The notes beneath the pieces were generated by a model. It was not told the origin of the DNA. It saw only the letters and a list, made by a program, of their open reading frames with translations, and did not search any database. The position numbers and the translations under genes are program-made. This document shows, in pieces, positions 9,029 to 20,757 of a stretch of 64,000 bases of DNA; the stretch's first letter is position 1, and each line of letters opens with the position of its first letter. This DNA comes from Typhlomys cinereus (Eukaryota; Chordata; Mammalia; Rodentia; Platacanthomyidae): NCBI GenBank assembly GCA_023101885.1, contig JALPQD010000827.1:372001-436000 (forward strand). Reading direction: 5' to 3'.

Positions 9029-10063
9029 AGTGACCACGAGAGATCGCGTCAAATTCACGTGTTTCACTTTCTCTTCTCAGTGATAAGAATCCTGTAGATG
9101 TTCCTACGTTGTAAGTTTTTATGTTCAGGAGAAATTCACACTGGTTTTGTGACGTTTTCAGGGAATATGTTCACGCAGCCTTGATTTTCCAAAAGAGTGA
9201 ACCAAGTGAGGAGGACTGCGAGTCAAATATTGGAGGTGCACTTCTTAGGGATAAGTATCCTACAGAAGATTCTATAGTGTTACACTTTGTAAGGTTCAGG
9301 AGAAGATCATACTTGTTTTGCGACATTCGCATATAACATGTTCACGCAGGCCGTGATTATTCTAAAGAGTGAACCACGTGTGGAGGATTCAGAGTAAATG
9401 TTGGAATTGCACTTCTTAGTGATAAGGATCCTAGAGAATTTCGTATACTGTAACATTTGTGTTCAGGCGAAAATCATACTTGTTTTTTGACATTTGAGGG
9501 CACATGTTCACACAGGCCATGATTTTACAGAATAGTGAACCTAGTGAGGAGTACTCTGAGTTAACAGAATAGTGAAACTAGTGAGGAGTACTCTGAGTTA
9601 AATGTGGCAAGTGCACTGTAGGAGAAGTATCGTACAGAAGGTTCTATATTGTAATTTTTTGTGTTCAGGAGGAAATCACACTTGGTTTACGACGTTTCCA
9701 TGAAACATGTTCATGCATGTCTTTCCCTTCCAAAATAGTGAAGTAAGTGAAAAGTCTCACAGTTACATATGTAGCATGTGCACTTATTTGGGATAAGTAT
9801 CCTAAACAGGATTCTAGACTGTAAAACTTTGTATTCTGGAGAAAACAACATTTGTTTTGTGCTGATTCTACCAACGAGGTTCCTTTCCAAAATAGTGAAC
9901 CAAGTGAAGATGACTCACAGTTATATGTGTAGCATGTGCACTTATTTGGGATAAGTATCCTACACAGGGTTCTAGACTGTAAAACTTTGTATTCTGGAGA
10001 AAACAACATTTGTTTTGTGCTGATTGTACCAACGATATTCAGGCTTGTAATGAGCTTGAAAAT
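9029..10063 (+). repeat. HOR unit 9, A-B-C-d-D-E-F, 1035 bp
   Basis: A carries TTCACGTGTTTC and CACGCAGCC, and B carries TCAAATATTGG with GATTCTATAG. D has a T-run one base longer than in its copy, unit 26. E has a private CAGGATTCTAG. Confidence 0.92.
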
Positions 10064-11222
10064 AGTGACCACGAGAGATCGCGTCAAATTCACATGTTTC
10101 ACTTTCTCTTCTCAGTGATAAGAATCCTGTGGATGTTCCTACGTTGTAAGTTTTTATGTTCAGGCGAAATTCACACTGGTTTTGTGACGTTTTCAGGGAA
10201 TATGTTCACGCAGGCCTTGATTTTCCAAAAGAGTGAACCAAGTGAGGAGGACTGCGAGTCAAATTTTGGAGGTGCACTTCTTAGGGATAAGTATCCTACA
10301 GAAGATTCTGTAGTGTTACACTTTGTAAGGTTCAGGAGAAGATCATACTTGTTTTGCGACATTCGCATATAACATGTTCACGCAGGCCGTGATTATCCTA
10401 AAGAGTGAACCACGTGTGGAGGATTCAGAGTAAATGTTGGAATTGCACTTCTTAGTGATAAGGATCCTAGAGAATTTCGTATACTGTAACATGTGTGTTC
10501 AGGCGAAAATCATACTTGTTTTGTGACATTTGAGGGCACATGTTCACACAGGCCATGATTTTACAGAATAGTGAACCTAGTGAGGAGTACTCTGAGTTAA
10601 ATGTGGCAAGTGCACTGTAGGAGAAGTATCGTACAGAAGTTTCTGTATTGTAATTCTTTGTGTTCAGGAGGAAATCACACTTGGTTTACGACGTTTCCAT
10701 GAAACATGTTCATGCATGTCTTTCCCTTCCAAAATAGTGAAGTAAGTGAAGAGGACTCACAGTTATACATGTAGCATGTGCACTTGTATGGGATAACCAA
10801 ACTACACAGGGTTCTAGACTGTAAAACTTTATATTGTGGAGAAAACAACATTTGTTTTGTGCTGACTCTGGATACCAACGATGTTCCTTTCCAAATAGTG
10901 AACCAAGTGAAGAGGACTCACAGTTACATATGTAGCATGTCCACTTATTTCAGTTAAGTATCCTACACAGGGTGCTACTGTAAAACTTTGTATTCTGGAG
11001 AAAACAACATTTGTTTTGTGCTGATTCTACCAACGATGTTCCTTTCCAAAATAGTGAACCAAGTGAACAGGACTCACAGTTATAAATGTAGCATGTGCAC
11101 TCATTTGGGATTAGTATCCTCCACAGGGTTCTAGACTGTAAAACTTTTTATTCTGGAGAAAACAACATTTGTTTTGTGCTGATTGTACCAACGATATTCA
11201 GGCTTGTAATGAGCTTGAAAAT
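10064..11222 (+). repeat. HOR unit 10, A-B-C-D-E-E-F, 1159 bp
   Basis: The first E has CACTTGTATGGG, TTATATTGTGG and a short insertion giving GACTCTGGATACC. The second E has TTTCAGTTAAG and a three-base loss in GTGCTACTG. F has TATAAATGTAGC and GGGATTAGTATCC. Unit 27 is its copy. Confidence 0.92.
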
Positions 11223-12378
11223 AGTGACCACGAGAGATCGCGTCAAATTCACGTGTTTCACTTTCTCTTCTCAGTGATAAGAATCCTGTAGATGTTCCTA
11301 CGTTGTAAGTTTTTATGTTCAGGAGAAATTCACACTGGTTTTGTGACGTTTTCAGGGAATATGTTCACGCAGCCTTGATTTTCCAAAAGAGTGAACCAAG
11401 TGAGGAGGACTGCGAGTCAAATATTGGAGGTGCACTTCTTAGGGATAATTATCCTACAGAAGATTCTGTAGTGTTACCCTTTGTAAGGTTCAGGAGAAGA
11501 TCATACTTGTTTTGCGACATTCGCATATAACATGTTCACGCAGGCCGTGATTATCCTAAAGAGTGAACCACGTGTGGAGGATTCAGAGTAAATGTTGGAA
11601 TTGCACTTCTTAGTGATAAGGATCCTAGAGAATTTCGTATACTGTAACATTTGTGTTCAGGCGAAAATCATACTTGTTTTGTGACATTTGAGGGCACATG
11701 TTCACACAGGCCATGATTTTACAGAATAGTGAACCTAGTGAGGAGTACTCTGAGTTAAATGTGGCAAGTGCACTGTAGGAGAAGTATCGTACAGAAGGTT
11801 CTATATTGTAATTCTTTGTGTTCAGGAGGAAATCACACTTGGTTTACGACGTTTCCATGAAACATGTTCATGCATGTCTTTCCCTTCCAAAATAGTGAAG
11901 TAAGTGAAAAGTCTCACAGTTACATATGTAGCATGTGCACTTATTTGGGATAAGTATCCTAAACAGGGTTCTAGACTGTAAAACTTTGTATTCTGGAGAA
12001 AACAACATTTGTTTTGTGCTGATTCTACCAACGATGTTCCTTTCCAAAATAGTGAACCAAGTGAAGATCACTCACAGTTATATGTGTAGCATGTGCACTT
12101 ATTTAGCATAAGTATCCTACACAGGGTGCTAGACTGTAAAACTTTGTATTCTGGAGAAAACAACATTTGTTTTGTGCTGATTCTACCAACGAGGTTCCTT
12201 TCCAAAATAGTGAACCAAGTGAAGATGACTCACAGTTATATGTGTAGCATGTACACTTATTTGGGATAAGTATCCTACACAGGGTTCTAGACTGTAAAAC
12301 TTTGTATTCTGGAGAAAACAACATTTGTTTTGTGCTGATTGTACCAACGATATTCAGGCTTGTAATGAGCTTGAAAAT
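11223..12378 (+). repeat. HOR unit 11, A-B-C-D-E-E-F, 1156 bp
   Basis: B is marked by GGATAATTATCC and TTACCCTTTG, shared with units 28, 30, 31 and 33. The second E has ATTTAGCATAAG. The match to the second large block ends in that monomer, near 12,101. Confidence 0.92.
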
Positions 12379-13533
12379 AGAGACCACTAGAGATCGCGTC
12401 AAATTCACATGTTTCACTTTCTCTTCTCAGTGATAAGAATCCTGTAGATGTTCCTACGTTGTAAGTTTTTATGTTCAGGAGAAATTCACACTGGTTTTGT
12501 GACGTTTTCAGGGAATATGTTCACGCAGGCCTTGATTTTCCAAAAGAGTGAACCAAGTGAGGAGGACTGCGAGTCAAATGTTGGAGGTGCACTTCTTAGG
12601 GATAAGTATCCTAAAGAAGATTCTGTAGTGTTACACTTTGTACGGTTCAGGAGAAGATCATACTTGTTTTGCGACATTCGCATATAACATGTTCACGCAG
12701 GCCGTGATTATCCTAAAGAGTGAACCACGTGTGGAGGTCAGAGTAAATGTTGGTATTGCACTTCTTAGTGATAAGGATCCTAGAGAATTTCGTATACTGT
12801 AATATTTGTGTTCAGGCGAAAATCATACTTGTTTTGTGACATTTGAGGGCACATGTTCACACAGGCCATGATTTTACAGAATAGTGAACCTAGTGAGGAG
12901 TACTCTGAGTTAAATGTGGCAAGTGCACTGTAGGAGAAGTATCGCACAGAGGTTTCTATGTTGTAATTCTTTGTGTTCAGGAGGAAATCACACTTGGTTT
13001 ACGACGTTTCCATGAAACATGTTCATGCATGTCTTTCCCTGCCAAAATAGTGAAGTAAGTGAAGAGGACTCACAGTTATACATGTAGCATGTGCACTTAT
13101 ATGGGATAACCAATCTACACAAGGTTCTAGACTGTAAAACTTTGTATTCTAGAGAAAACAACATTTGTTTTGTGCTGATTCTACCAACGATGTTCCTTTC
13201 CAAATAGTGAACCAAGTGAAGAGGACTCACAGTTACATATGTAGCATGTCCACTTATTTGGGATAAGTATCCTACACAGGGTGCTAGACTGTAAAACTTT
13301 GTATTCTGGAGAAAACAACATTTGTTTTGTGCTGATTCTACCAACGATGTTCCTTTCCAAAATAGTAAACGAAGTGAAGAGGACTCACAGTTATATATGT
13401 AGCATGTGCACTCATTTGGGATAAGTATCCTCCACAGGGTTCTAGACTGTAAAACTTTGTATTCTGGAGAAAACAACATTTGTTTTGTGCTGGTTGTACC
13501 AACGATATTCAGGCTTGTAATGAGCTTGAAAAT
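12379..13533 (+). repeat. HOR unit 12, A-B-C-D-E-E-F, 1155 bp
   Basis: This unit has many private changes: AGAGACCACTAGAG in A, CCTAAAGAAG and TGTACGG in B, a two-base loss in GGAGGTCAGAG of C, CTGCCAAAAT before E, CTAGAGAAAAC in E and GTGCTGGTTG in F. It has no close partner in the window. Confidence 0.92.
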
Positions 13534-14646
13534 AGTGACCACGAGAGATCGCGTGAAATTCACAAGTTTCACTTTCTCTTCTCAGTGATAAGAATCCTGT
13601 AGATGTTCCTACGTTGTAAGTTTTTATGTTCAGGAGAAATTCACACTGGTTTTGGGACGTTTTCAGGGAATATGTTCACGCAGGCCTTGATTTTCCAAAA
13701 GAGTGAACCAAGTGAGGAGGACTGCGACTCAAATGTTGGAGGTGCACTTCTTAGGGATAAGTATCCTACAGAAGATTCTGTAGTGTTACACTTTGTAAGG
13801 TTCAGGAGAAGATCATACTTGTTTTGCGACATTCGCATATAACATGTTCACGCAGGCCGTGATTATCCTAAACAGTGAACCACGTGTGGAGGATTCAGAG
13901 TAAATGTTGGAATTGCACTTCTTAGTGATAAGGATCCTAGAGAATTTTGTTTACTGTAACATTTGTGTTCAGGCGAAAATCATACTTGTTTTGTGACATT
14001 TGAGGGCACATGTTCACACAGGCCATGATTTTACAGAATAGTGAACCTAGTGAGGAGTACTCTGAGTTACATGTGGCAAGTGCACTGTAGGAGAAGTACC
14101 GTACAGAAGTTTCTATATTGTAATTCTTTGTGTTCAGGAGGAAATCACACTTGGTTTAGGACGTTTCCATGAAACATGTTCATGCATGTCTTTCCCTTCC
14201 AAAATAGTGAAGTAAGTGAAGAGGACTCACAGTTATATATGTAGCATGTGCACTTATATGGGATAACCAATCTACACAGGGTTCTAGACTGTAAAACTTT
14301 GTATTCTGGAGAAAACAACATTTGTTTTGTGCTGATTCTACCAACGATGTTCCTTTCCAAATAGTGAACCAAGTGAAGAGGACTCACAGTTACATACGTA
14401 GCATGTGCACTTATTTGGGATAAGTATCCTACACAGGGTTCTAGACTGTAAAACTTTGTATTCTGGAGAACACATTTGTTTTGTGCTGATTCTACCAATG
14501 ATGTTCCCATGCAAAATAGTGAACCAAGTGAAGAGGACTCACAGTTATCCCAAATAAGTGCACATGCTACATATATATTCTGGAGAAAACATTTGTTTTG
14601 TGTTGATTCTACCAACGATATTCAGGCTTGTAATGAGCTTGAAAAT
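13534..14646 (+). repeat. HOR unit 13, A-B-C-D-E-E-F(inverted), 1113 bp
   Basis: From about 13,570 it is nearly identical to unit 16 at an offset of 3902 bp. Variants include CACAAGTTTC and TTTTGGGACG in A, CTGCGACTC in B and TTTTGTTTACTG in C. F is the 129 bp micro-inverted form. Confidence 0.92.
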
Positions 14647-15300
14647 AGTGACCACGAGAGGACCAGTCAAATTCACGTGTTTCACTTTCTCTTCTCAGTG
14701 ATAAGAATCCTGTAGATGTTCCTACCTTGTAAGTTTTTATGTTCAGGAGAAATTCACACTGGTTTTGGGACGTTTTCAGGGAATATGTTCACGCAGCCTT
14801 GATTTTCCAAAAGAGTGAACCAAGTGAGGAGGACTGCGAGTCAAATGTTGGCGGTGCACTTCTTAGGGATAAGTATCCTACAGAAGATTCTATAGTGTTA
14901 CACTTTGTAAGGTTCAGGAGAAGATCATACTTGTTTTGCGACATTCGCATATAACATGTTCACGCAGGCCGTGATTATCCTAAAGAGTGAACCACGTGTG
15001 GAGGATTCAGAGTAAATGTTGGAATTGCACTTCTTAGTGATAAGGATCCTAGAGAATTTCGTATACTGTAACATTTGTGTTCAGGCGAAAATCATACTTG
15101 TTTTGTGACATTTGAGGGCACATGTTCACACAGGCCATGATTTTACAGAATAGTGAACCTAGTGAGGAGTACTCTGAGTTAAATGTGGCAAGTGCACTTT
15201 AGGAGAAGTATCGTACAGAAGTTTCTATATTGTAATTCTTTGTGTTCAGGAGGAAATCACACTTGGTTTACAACGTTTCCATGAAACATGTTCATGCATG
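13570..15300 (+). repeat. Block duplicated at +3902 bp, copy 1
   Basis: Covers most of unit 13 and A-D of unit 14. It matches 17472-19202 with very few differences. The ends are set by variant switches in the first 40 bp of A and at the D/E junction. Confidence 0.88.
14546..14577 (-). repeat. 32 bp micro-inversion in monomer F, copy 2
   Basis: Same inversion, same deletion and same flanking variants (GAGAACACATTTG, CAATGATGTTCCCATGC upstream; GTGTTGATTC and GAGAGGACCAGTC downstream) as at 2361, within F at 14518-14646. Identical breakpoints mean common descent. Confidence 0.95.
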
Positions 15301-15317
15301 TCTTTCCCTTCGAAAAT

Positions 15318-15579
15318 AGTGAAGTAAGTGAAGAGGACTCACAGTTATATATGTAGCATGTGCACTTATATGGGATAAGTAATCTACACAGGGTTCTAGA
15401 CTGTAAAACTTTGTATTCTGGAGAAAACAACATTTGTTTTGTTAAATGTGGCAAGTGCATTTTAGGAGAGTATCCTACAGAAGTTTCTACATTGTAATTC
15501 TTTGTGTTCAGGAGGAAATCACACTTGGTTTAGGACGTTTCCATGAAACATGTTCATGCATGTCTTTCCCTTCCAAAAT
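15318..15579 (+). repeat. E::D fusion monomer block, copy 1
   Basis: An E monomer stops after CATTTGTTTTGT and continues as TAAATGTGGCAAGTGCA, about 30 bp into D. The two parents share GT at the join (15441-15442). The D part then runs to its normal end and a second first-type E begins. Confidence 0.93.
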
Positions 15580-15919
15580 AGTGAAGTAAGTGAAGAGGAC
15601 TCACAGTTATATATGTAGCATGTGCACTTATATGGGATAACCAATCTACACACGGTTCTAGACTGTAAAACTTTGTATTCTGGAGAAAACAACATTTGTT
15701 TTGTGCTGATTCTACCAACGATGTTCCTTTCCAAATAGTGAACCAAGTGAGGAGGACTCACAGTTACATACGTAGCATGTGCACTTATTTGGGATAAGTA
15801 TCCTACACAGGGTTCTAGACTGTAAAACTTTGTATTCTGGAGAACACATTTGTTTTGTGCTGATTCTACCAATGATGTTCCCATGCAAAATAGTGAACCA
15901 AGTGAAGAGGACTCACAGT

Positions 15920-15951
15920 TATCCCAAATAAGTGCACATGCTACATATATA
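15920..15951 (-). repeat. 32 bp micro-inversion in monomer F, copy 3
   Basis: Third copy, 1374 bp after copy 2, in F at 15892-16020. The following tail has a private AATGATCTTG where the other copies have AATGAGCTTG. Confidence 0.95.
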
Positions 15952-16020
15952 TTCTGGAGAAAACATTTGTTTTGTGTTGATTCTACCAACGATATTCAGG
16001 CTTGTAATGATCTTGAAAAT

Positions 16021-17435
16021 AGTGACCACGAGAGGACCAGTCAAATTCACGTGTTTCACTTTCTCTTCTCAGTGATAAGAATCCTGTAGATGTTCCTACG
16101 TTGTAAGTTTTTATGTTCAGGAGAAATTCACACTGGTTTTGTGACGTTTTCAGGGAATATGTTCACGCAGCCTTGATTTTCCAAAAGAGTGAACCAAGTG
16201 AGGAGGACTGCGAGTCAAATGTTGGAGGTGCACTTCTTAGGGATAAGTATCCTACAGAAGATTCTATAGTGTTACACTTTGTAAGGTTCAGGAGAAGATC
16301 ATACTTGTTTTGCGACATTCGCATATAACATGTTCACGCAGGCCGTGATTATCCTAAAGAGTGAACCACGTGTGGAGGATTCAGAGTAAATGTTGGAATT
16401 GCACTTCTTAGTGATAAGGATCCTAGAGAATTTCGTATACTGTAACATTTGTGTTCAGGCGAAAATCATACTTGTTTTGTGACATTTGAGGGCACATGTT
16501 CACACAGGCCATGATTTTACAGAATAGTGAAGCTAGTGAGGAGTACTCTGAGTTAAATGTGGCAAGTGCACTTTAGGAGAAGTATCGTACAGAAGTTTCT
16601 ATATTGTAATTCTTTGTGTTCAGGAGGAAATCACACTTGGTTTACGACGTTTCCATGAAACATGTTCATGCATGTCTTTCCCTTCCAAAATAGTGAAGTA
16701 AGTGAAGAGGACTCACAGTTATATATGTAGCATGTGCACTTATATGGGATAAGTATCCTACACAGGGTTCTAGACTGTAAAACTTTGTATTCTGGAGAAA
16801 ACAACATTTCTTTTGTTAAATGTGGCAAGTGCACTTTAGGAGAGTATCGTACAGAAGTTTCTACATTGTAATTCTTTGTGTTCAGGAGGAAATCACACTT
16901 GGTTTACGACGTTTCCATGAAACATGTTCATGCATGTCTTTCCGTTCCAAAATAGTGAAGTAAGTGAAGAGGACTCACAGTTATATATGTAGCATGTGCA
17001 CTTATATGGGATAACCAATCTACACAGGGTTCTAGACTGTAAAACTTTGTATTCTGGAGAAAACAACATTTGTTTTGTGCTGATTCTACCAACGATGTTC
17101 CTTTCCAAATAGTGAACCAAGTGAAGAGGACTCACAGTTACATATGTAGCATGTGCACTTATTTGGGATAAGTATCCTACACAGGGTTCTAGACTGTAAA
17201 ACTTTGTATTCTGGAGAAAACAACATTTGTTTTGTGCTGATTCTACCAACGATGTTCCTTTCCAAAATAGTGAACCAAGTGAAGAGGACTCACAGTTATA
17301 TGTGTAGCATGTGCACTTATTTGGGATAAGTATCCTACACAGGGTTCTAGACTGTAAAACGTTGTATTCCGGAGAAAACATTTGTTTTGTGCTGATTGTA
17401 CCAACGATATTCAGACTTGTAATGAGCTTGAAAAT
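16021..17435 (+). repeat. HOR unit 15, A-B-C-D-(E::D)-E-E-F, 1415 bp
   Basis: It begins as a 1374 bp-offset copy of unit 14, including GAGAGGACCAGTC in A and the E::D fusion. It then ends in a normal F with a private AAAACGTTGTATTCC, so the exchange back to an uninverted F lies inside this unit. Confidence 0.9.
16692..16953 (+). repeat. E::D fusion monomer block, copy 2
   Basis: Same join at 16815-16816, with a private CATTTCTTTTG just before it. This copy arose with the 1374 bp tandem duplication. Confidence 0.93.
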
Positions 17436-18548
17436 AGTGACCACGAGAGATCGCGTCAAATTCACATGTTTCACTTTCTCTTCTCAGTGATAAGAATCCT
17501 GTAGATGTTCCTACGTTGTAAGTTTTTATGTTCAGGAGAAATTCACACTGGTTTTGGGACGTTTTCAGGGAATATGTTCACGCAGGCCTTGATTTTCCAA
17601 AAGAGTGAACCAAGTGAGGAGGACTGCGACTCAAATGTTGGAGGTGCACTTCTTAGGGATAAGTATCCTACAGAAGATTCTGTAGTGTTACACTTTGTAA
17701 GGTTCAGGAGAAGATCATACTTGTTTTGCGACATTCGCATATAACATGTTCACGCAGGCCGTGATTATCCTAAACAGTGAACCACGTGTGGAGGATTCAG
17801 AGTAAATGTTGGAATTGCACTTCTTAGTGATAAGGATCCTAGAGAATTTTGTTTACTGTAACATTTGTGTTCAGGCGAAAATCATACTTGTTTTGTGACA
17901 TTTGAGGGCACATGTTCACACAGGCCATGATTTTACAGAATAGTGAACCTAGTGAGGAGTACTCTGAGTTACATGTGGCAAGTGCACTGTAGGAGAAGTA
18001 CCGTACAGAAGTTTCTATATTGTAATTCTTTGTGTTCAGGAGGAAATCACACTTGGTTTAGGACGTTTCCATGAAACATGTTCATGCATGTCTTTCCCTT
18101 CCAAAATAGTGAAGTAAGTGAAGAGGACTCACAGTTATATATGTAGCATGTGCACTTATATGGGATAACCAATCTACACAGGGTTCTAGACTGTAAAACT
18201 TTGTATTCTGGAGAAAACAACATTTGTTTTGTGCTGATTCTACCAACGATGTTCCTTTCCAAATAGTGAACCAAGTGAAGAGGACTCACAGTTACATACG
18301 TAGCATGTGCACTTATTTGGGATAAGTATCCTACACAGGGTTCTAGACTGTAAAACTTTGTATTCTGGAGAACACATTTGTTTTGTGCTGATTCTACCAA
18401 TGATGTTCCCATGCAAAATAGTGAACCAAGTGAAGAGGACTCACAGTTATCCCAAATAAGTGCACATGCTACATATATATTCTGGAGAAAACATTTGTTT
18501 TGTGTTGATTCTACCAACGATATTCAGGCTTGTAATGAGCTTGAAAAT
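17436..18548 (+). repeat. HOR unit 16, A-B-C-D-E-E-F(inverted), 1113 bp
   Basis: Near-identical copy of unit 13 at +3902 bp. The only early differences are in the first 40 bp of A (standard GCGTCAAATTCACATG here), which places the left breakpoint of that duplication inside A. Confidence 0.92.
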
Positions 18549-19202
18549 AGTGACCACGAGAGGACCAGTCAAATTCACGTGTTTCACTTTCTCTTCTCAG
18601 TGATAAGAATCCTGTAGATGTTCCTACCTTGTAAGTTTTTATGTTCAGGAGAAATTCACACTGGTTTTGGGACGTTTTCAGGGAATATGTTCACGCAGCC
18701 TTGATTTTCCAAAAGAGTGAACCAAGTGAGGAGGACTGCGAGTCAAATGTTGGCGGTGCACTTCTTAGGGATAAGTATCCTACAGAAGATTCTATAGTGT
18801 TACACTTTGTAAGGTTCAGGAGAAGATCATACTTGTTTTGCGACATTCGCATATAACATGTTCACGCAGGCCGTGATTATCCTAAAGAGTGAACCACGTG
18901 TGGAGGATTCAGAGTAAATGTTGGAATTGCACTTCTTAGTGATAAGGATCCTAGAGAATTTCGTATACTGTAACATTTGTGTTCAGGCGAAAATCATACT
19001 TGTTTTGTGACATTTGAGGGCACATGTTCACACAGGCCATGATTTTACAGAATAGTGAAACTAGTGAGGAGTACTCTGAGTTAAATGTGGCAAGTGCACT
19101 TTAGGAGAAGTATCGTACAGAAGTTTCTATATTGTAATTCTTTGTGTTCAGGAGGAAATCACACTTGGTTTACAACGTTTCCATGAAACATGTTCATGCA
19201 TG
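17472..19202 (+). repeat. Block duplicated at +3902 bp, copy 2
   Basis: Most of unit 16 and the first part of unit 17, carrying the inversion and TTGGCGGTGC in the following B. Its right end coincides with the start of unit 6-like E-E-F sequence. Confidence 0.88.
18449..18480 (-). repeat. 32 bp micro-inversion in monomer F, copy 4
   Basis: Fourth copy, in F at 18420-18548, carried there with the rest of unit 16 by the 3902 bp-offset duplication. Confidence 0.95.
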
Positions 19203-19721
19203 TCTTTCGCTTCCAAAATAGTGAAGTAAGTGAAGAGGACTCACAGTTATATATGTGGACTCACAGTTATATATGTAGCATGTGCACTTATATGGGATAA
19301 GTAATCTACACAGGGTTCTAGACTGTAAAACTTTGTATTCTGGAGAAAACAACATTTGTTTTGTGCTGATTCTACCAACGATGTTCCTTTCCAAATAGTG
19401 AACCAAGTGAAGAGGACTCACAGTTACATATGTAGCATGTGCACTTATTTGGGATAAGTATCCTACACAGGGTTCTAGACTGTAAAACTTTGTATTCTGG
19501 AGAAAACAACATTTGTTTTGTGCTGATTCTACCAACGATGTTCCTTTCCAAAATAGTGAACCAAGTGAAGAGGACTCACAGTTATATGTGCAGCATGTGC
19601 ACTCATTTGGGATAAGTATCCTCCACAGGGTTCTAGACTGTAAAACTTTGTATTCCGGAGAAAACATTTGTTTTGTGCTGATTGTACCAACGATATTCAG
19701 ACTTGTAATGAGCTTGAAAAT
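18549..19721 (+). repeat. HOR unit 17, A-B-C-D-E-E-F, 1173 bp
   Basis: The first part copies unit 14 (GAGAGGACC, CTACCTTG, TTGGCGGTGC). The E-E-F part copies the unit 6 type. The 20 bp excess over the 1153 bp class is a perfect tandem duplication of 20 bp in the first E at 19239-19278. Confidence 0.92.
19239..19278 (+). repeat. 20 bp tandem duplication inside monomer E
   Basis: The 20-mer beginning GGACTCACAG and ending TATATATGT occurs twice back to back (19239-19258 and 19259-19278). I saw this duplication nowhere else in the window, so it is probably a recent slippage or template-switch event. Confidence 0.93.
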
Positions 19722-20757
19722 AGTGACCACGAGAGATCGCGTCAAATTCACATGTTTCACTTTCTCTTCTCAGTGATAAGAATCCTGTAGATGTTCCTAC
19801 GTTGTAAGTTTTTATGTTCAGGAGAAATTCACACTGGTTTTGGGACGTTTTCAAGGAATATGTTCACGCAGGCCTTGATTTTCCAAAAGAGTGAACCAAG
19901 TGAGGAGGACTGCGAGTCAAATGTTGGAGGTGCACTTCTTAGGGATAAGTATCCTATAGAAGATTCTGTAGTGTTACACTTTGTAAGGTTCAGGAGAAGA
20001 TCATACTTGTTTTGCGACATTCGCATATAACATGTTCACGCAGGCCGTGATTATCCTAAACAGTGAACCACGTGTGGAGGATTCAGAGTAAATGTTGGAA
20101 TTGCACTTCTTAGTGATAAGGATCCTAGAGAATTTTGTTTACTGTAACATTTGTATTCAGGCGAAAATCATACTTGTTTTGTGACATTTGAGGGCACATG
20201 TTCACACAGGCCATGATTTTACAGAATAGTGAACCTAGTGAGGAGTACTCTGAGTTAACAGAATAGTGAAACTACTGAGGAGTACTCTGAGTTAAATGTG
20301 GCAAGTGCACTGTAGGAGAAGTATCGTACAGAAGGTTCTATATTGTAATTCTTTGTGTTCAGGAGGAAATCACACTTGGTTTACGACGTTTCCATGAAAC
20401 ATGTTCATGCATGTCTTTCCCTTCCAAAATAGTGAAGTAAGTGAAAAGTCTCACAGTTACATATGTAGCATGTGCACTTATTTGGGATAAGTATCCTAAA
20501 CAGGGTTCTAGACTGTAAAACTTTGTATTCTGGAGAAAACAACATTTGTTTTGTGCTGATTCTACCAACGAGGTTCCTTTCCAAAATAGTGAACCAAGTG
20601 AAGATGACTCACAGTTATATGTGTAGCATGTGCACTTATTTGGGATAAGTATCCTACACAGGGTTCTAGACTGTAAAACTTTGTATTCTGGAGAAAACAA
20701 CATTTGTTTTGTGCTGATTGTACCAACGATATTCAGGCTTGTAATGAGCTTGAAAAT
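19722..20757 (+). repeat. HOR unit 18, A-B-C-d-D-E-F, 1036 bp
   Basis: Copy of unit 1 at +19409 bp. I found no difference by eye, including the private TTTTCAAGG, TATCCTATAG and CTACTGAGG variants. Confidence 0.93.

Larger units (their letters stand above)
1..12101 (+). repeat. Large block duplication, copy 1
   Basis: Collinear with 19410-31550. The offset is 19409 bp up to unit 2, then 19450-19451 bp, then 19449 bp, changing only through small indels apart from the 41 bp step in unit 2. Outside unit 2 I found about a dozen single-base or one-base-indel differences by eye. The left end is cut by the window. The right end lies in the second E of unit 11, where ATTTAGCATA here meets ATTTGGGATA in copy 2. 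Confidence 0.9.
14647..16020 (+). repeat. HOR unit 14, A-B-C-D-(E::D)-E-E-F(inverted), 1374 bp
   Basis: A starts with the GAGAGGACCAGTC form that follows inverted F monomers. After D comes a 262 bp E::D fusion, then two E monomers and another inverted F. Its length equals the 1113 bp class plus the fusion block. Confidence 0.9.
14140..16890 (+). repeat. 1374 bp tandem duplication (two copies)
   Basis: From D of unit 13 to the E::D fusion of unit 14, then again from there into unit 15. Both copies contain an inverted F and an E::D fusion. They differ at a few sites, such as GAGTATCCTAC versus GAGTATCGTAC after the fusion. Confidence 0.87.
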
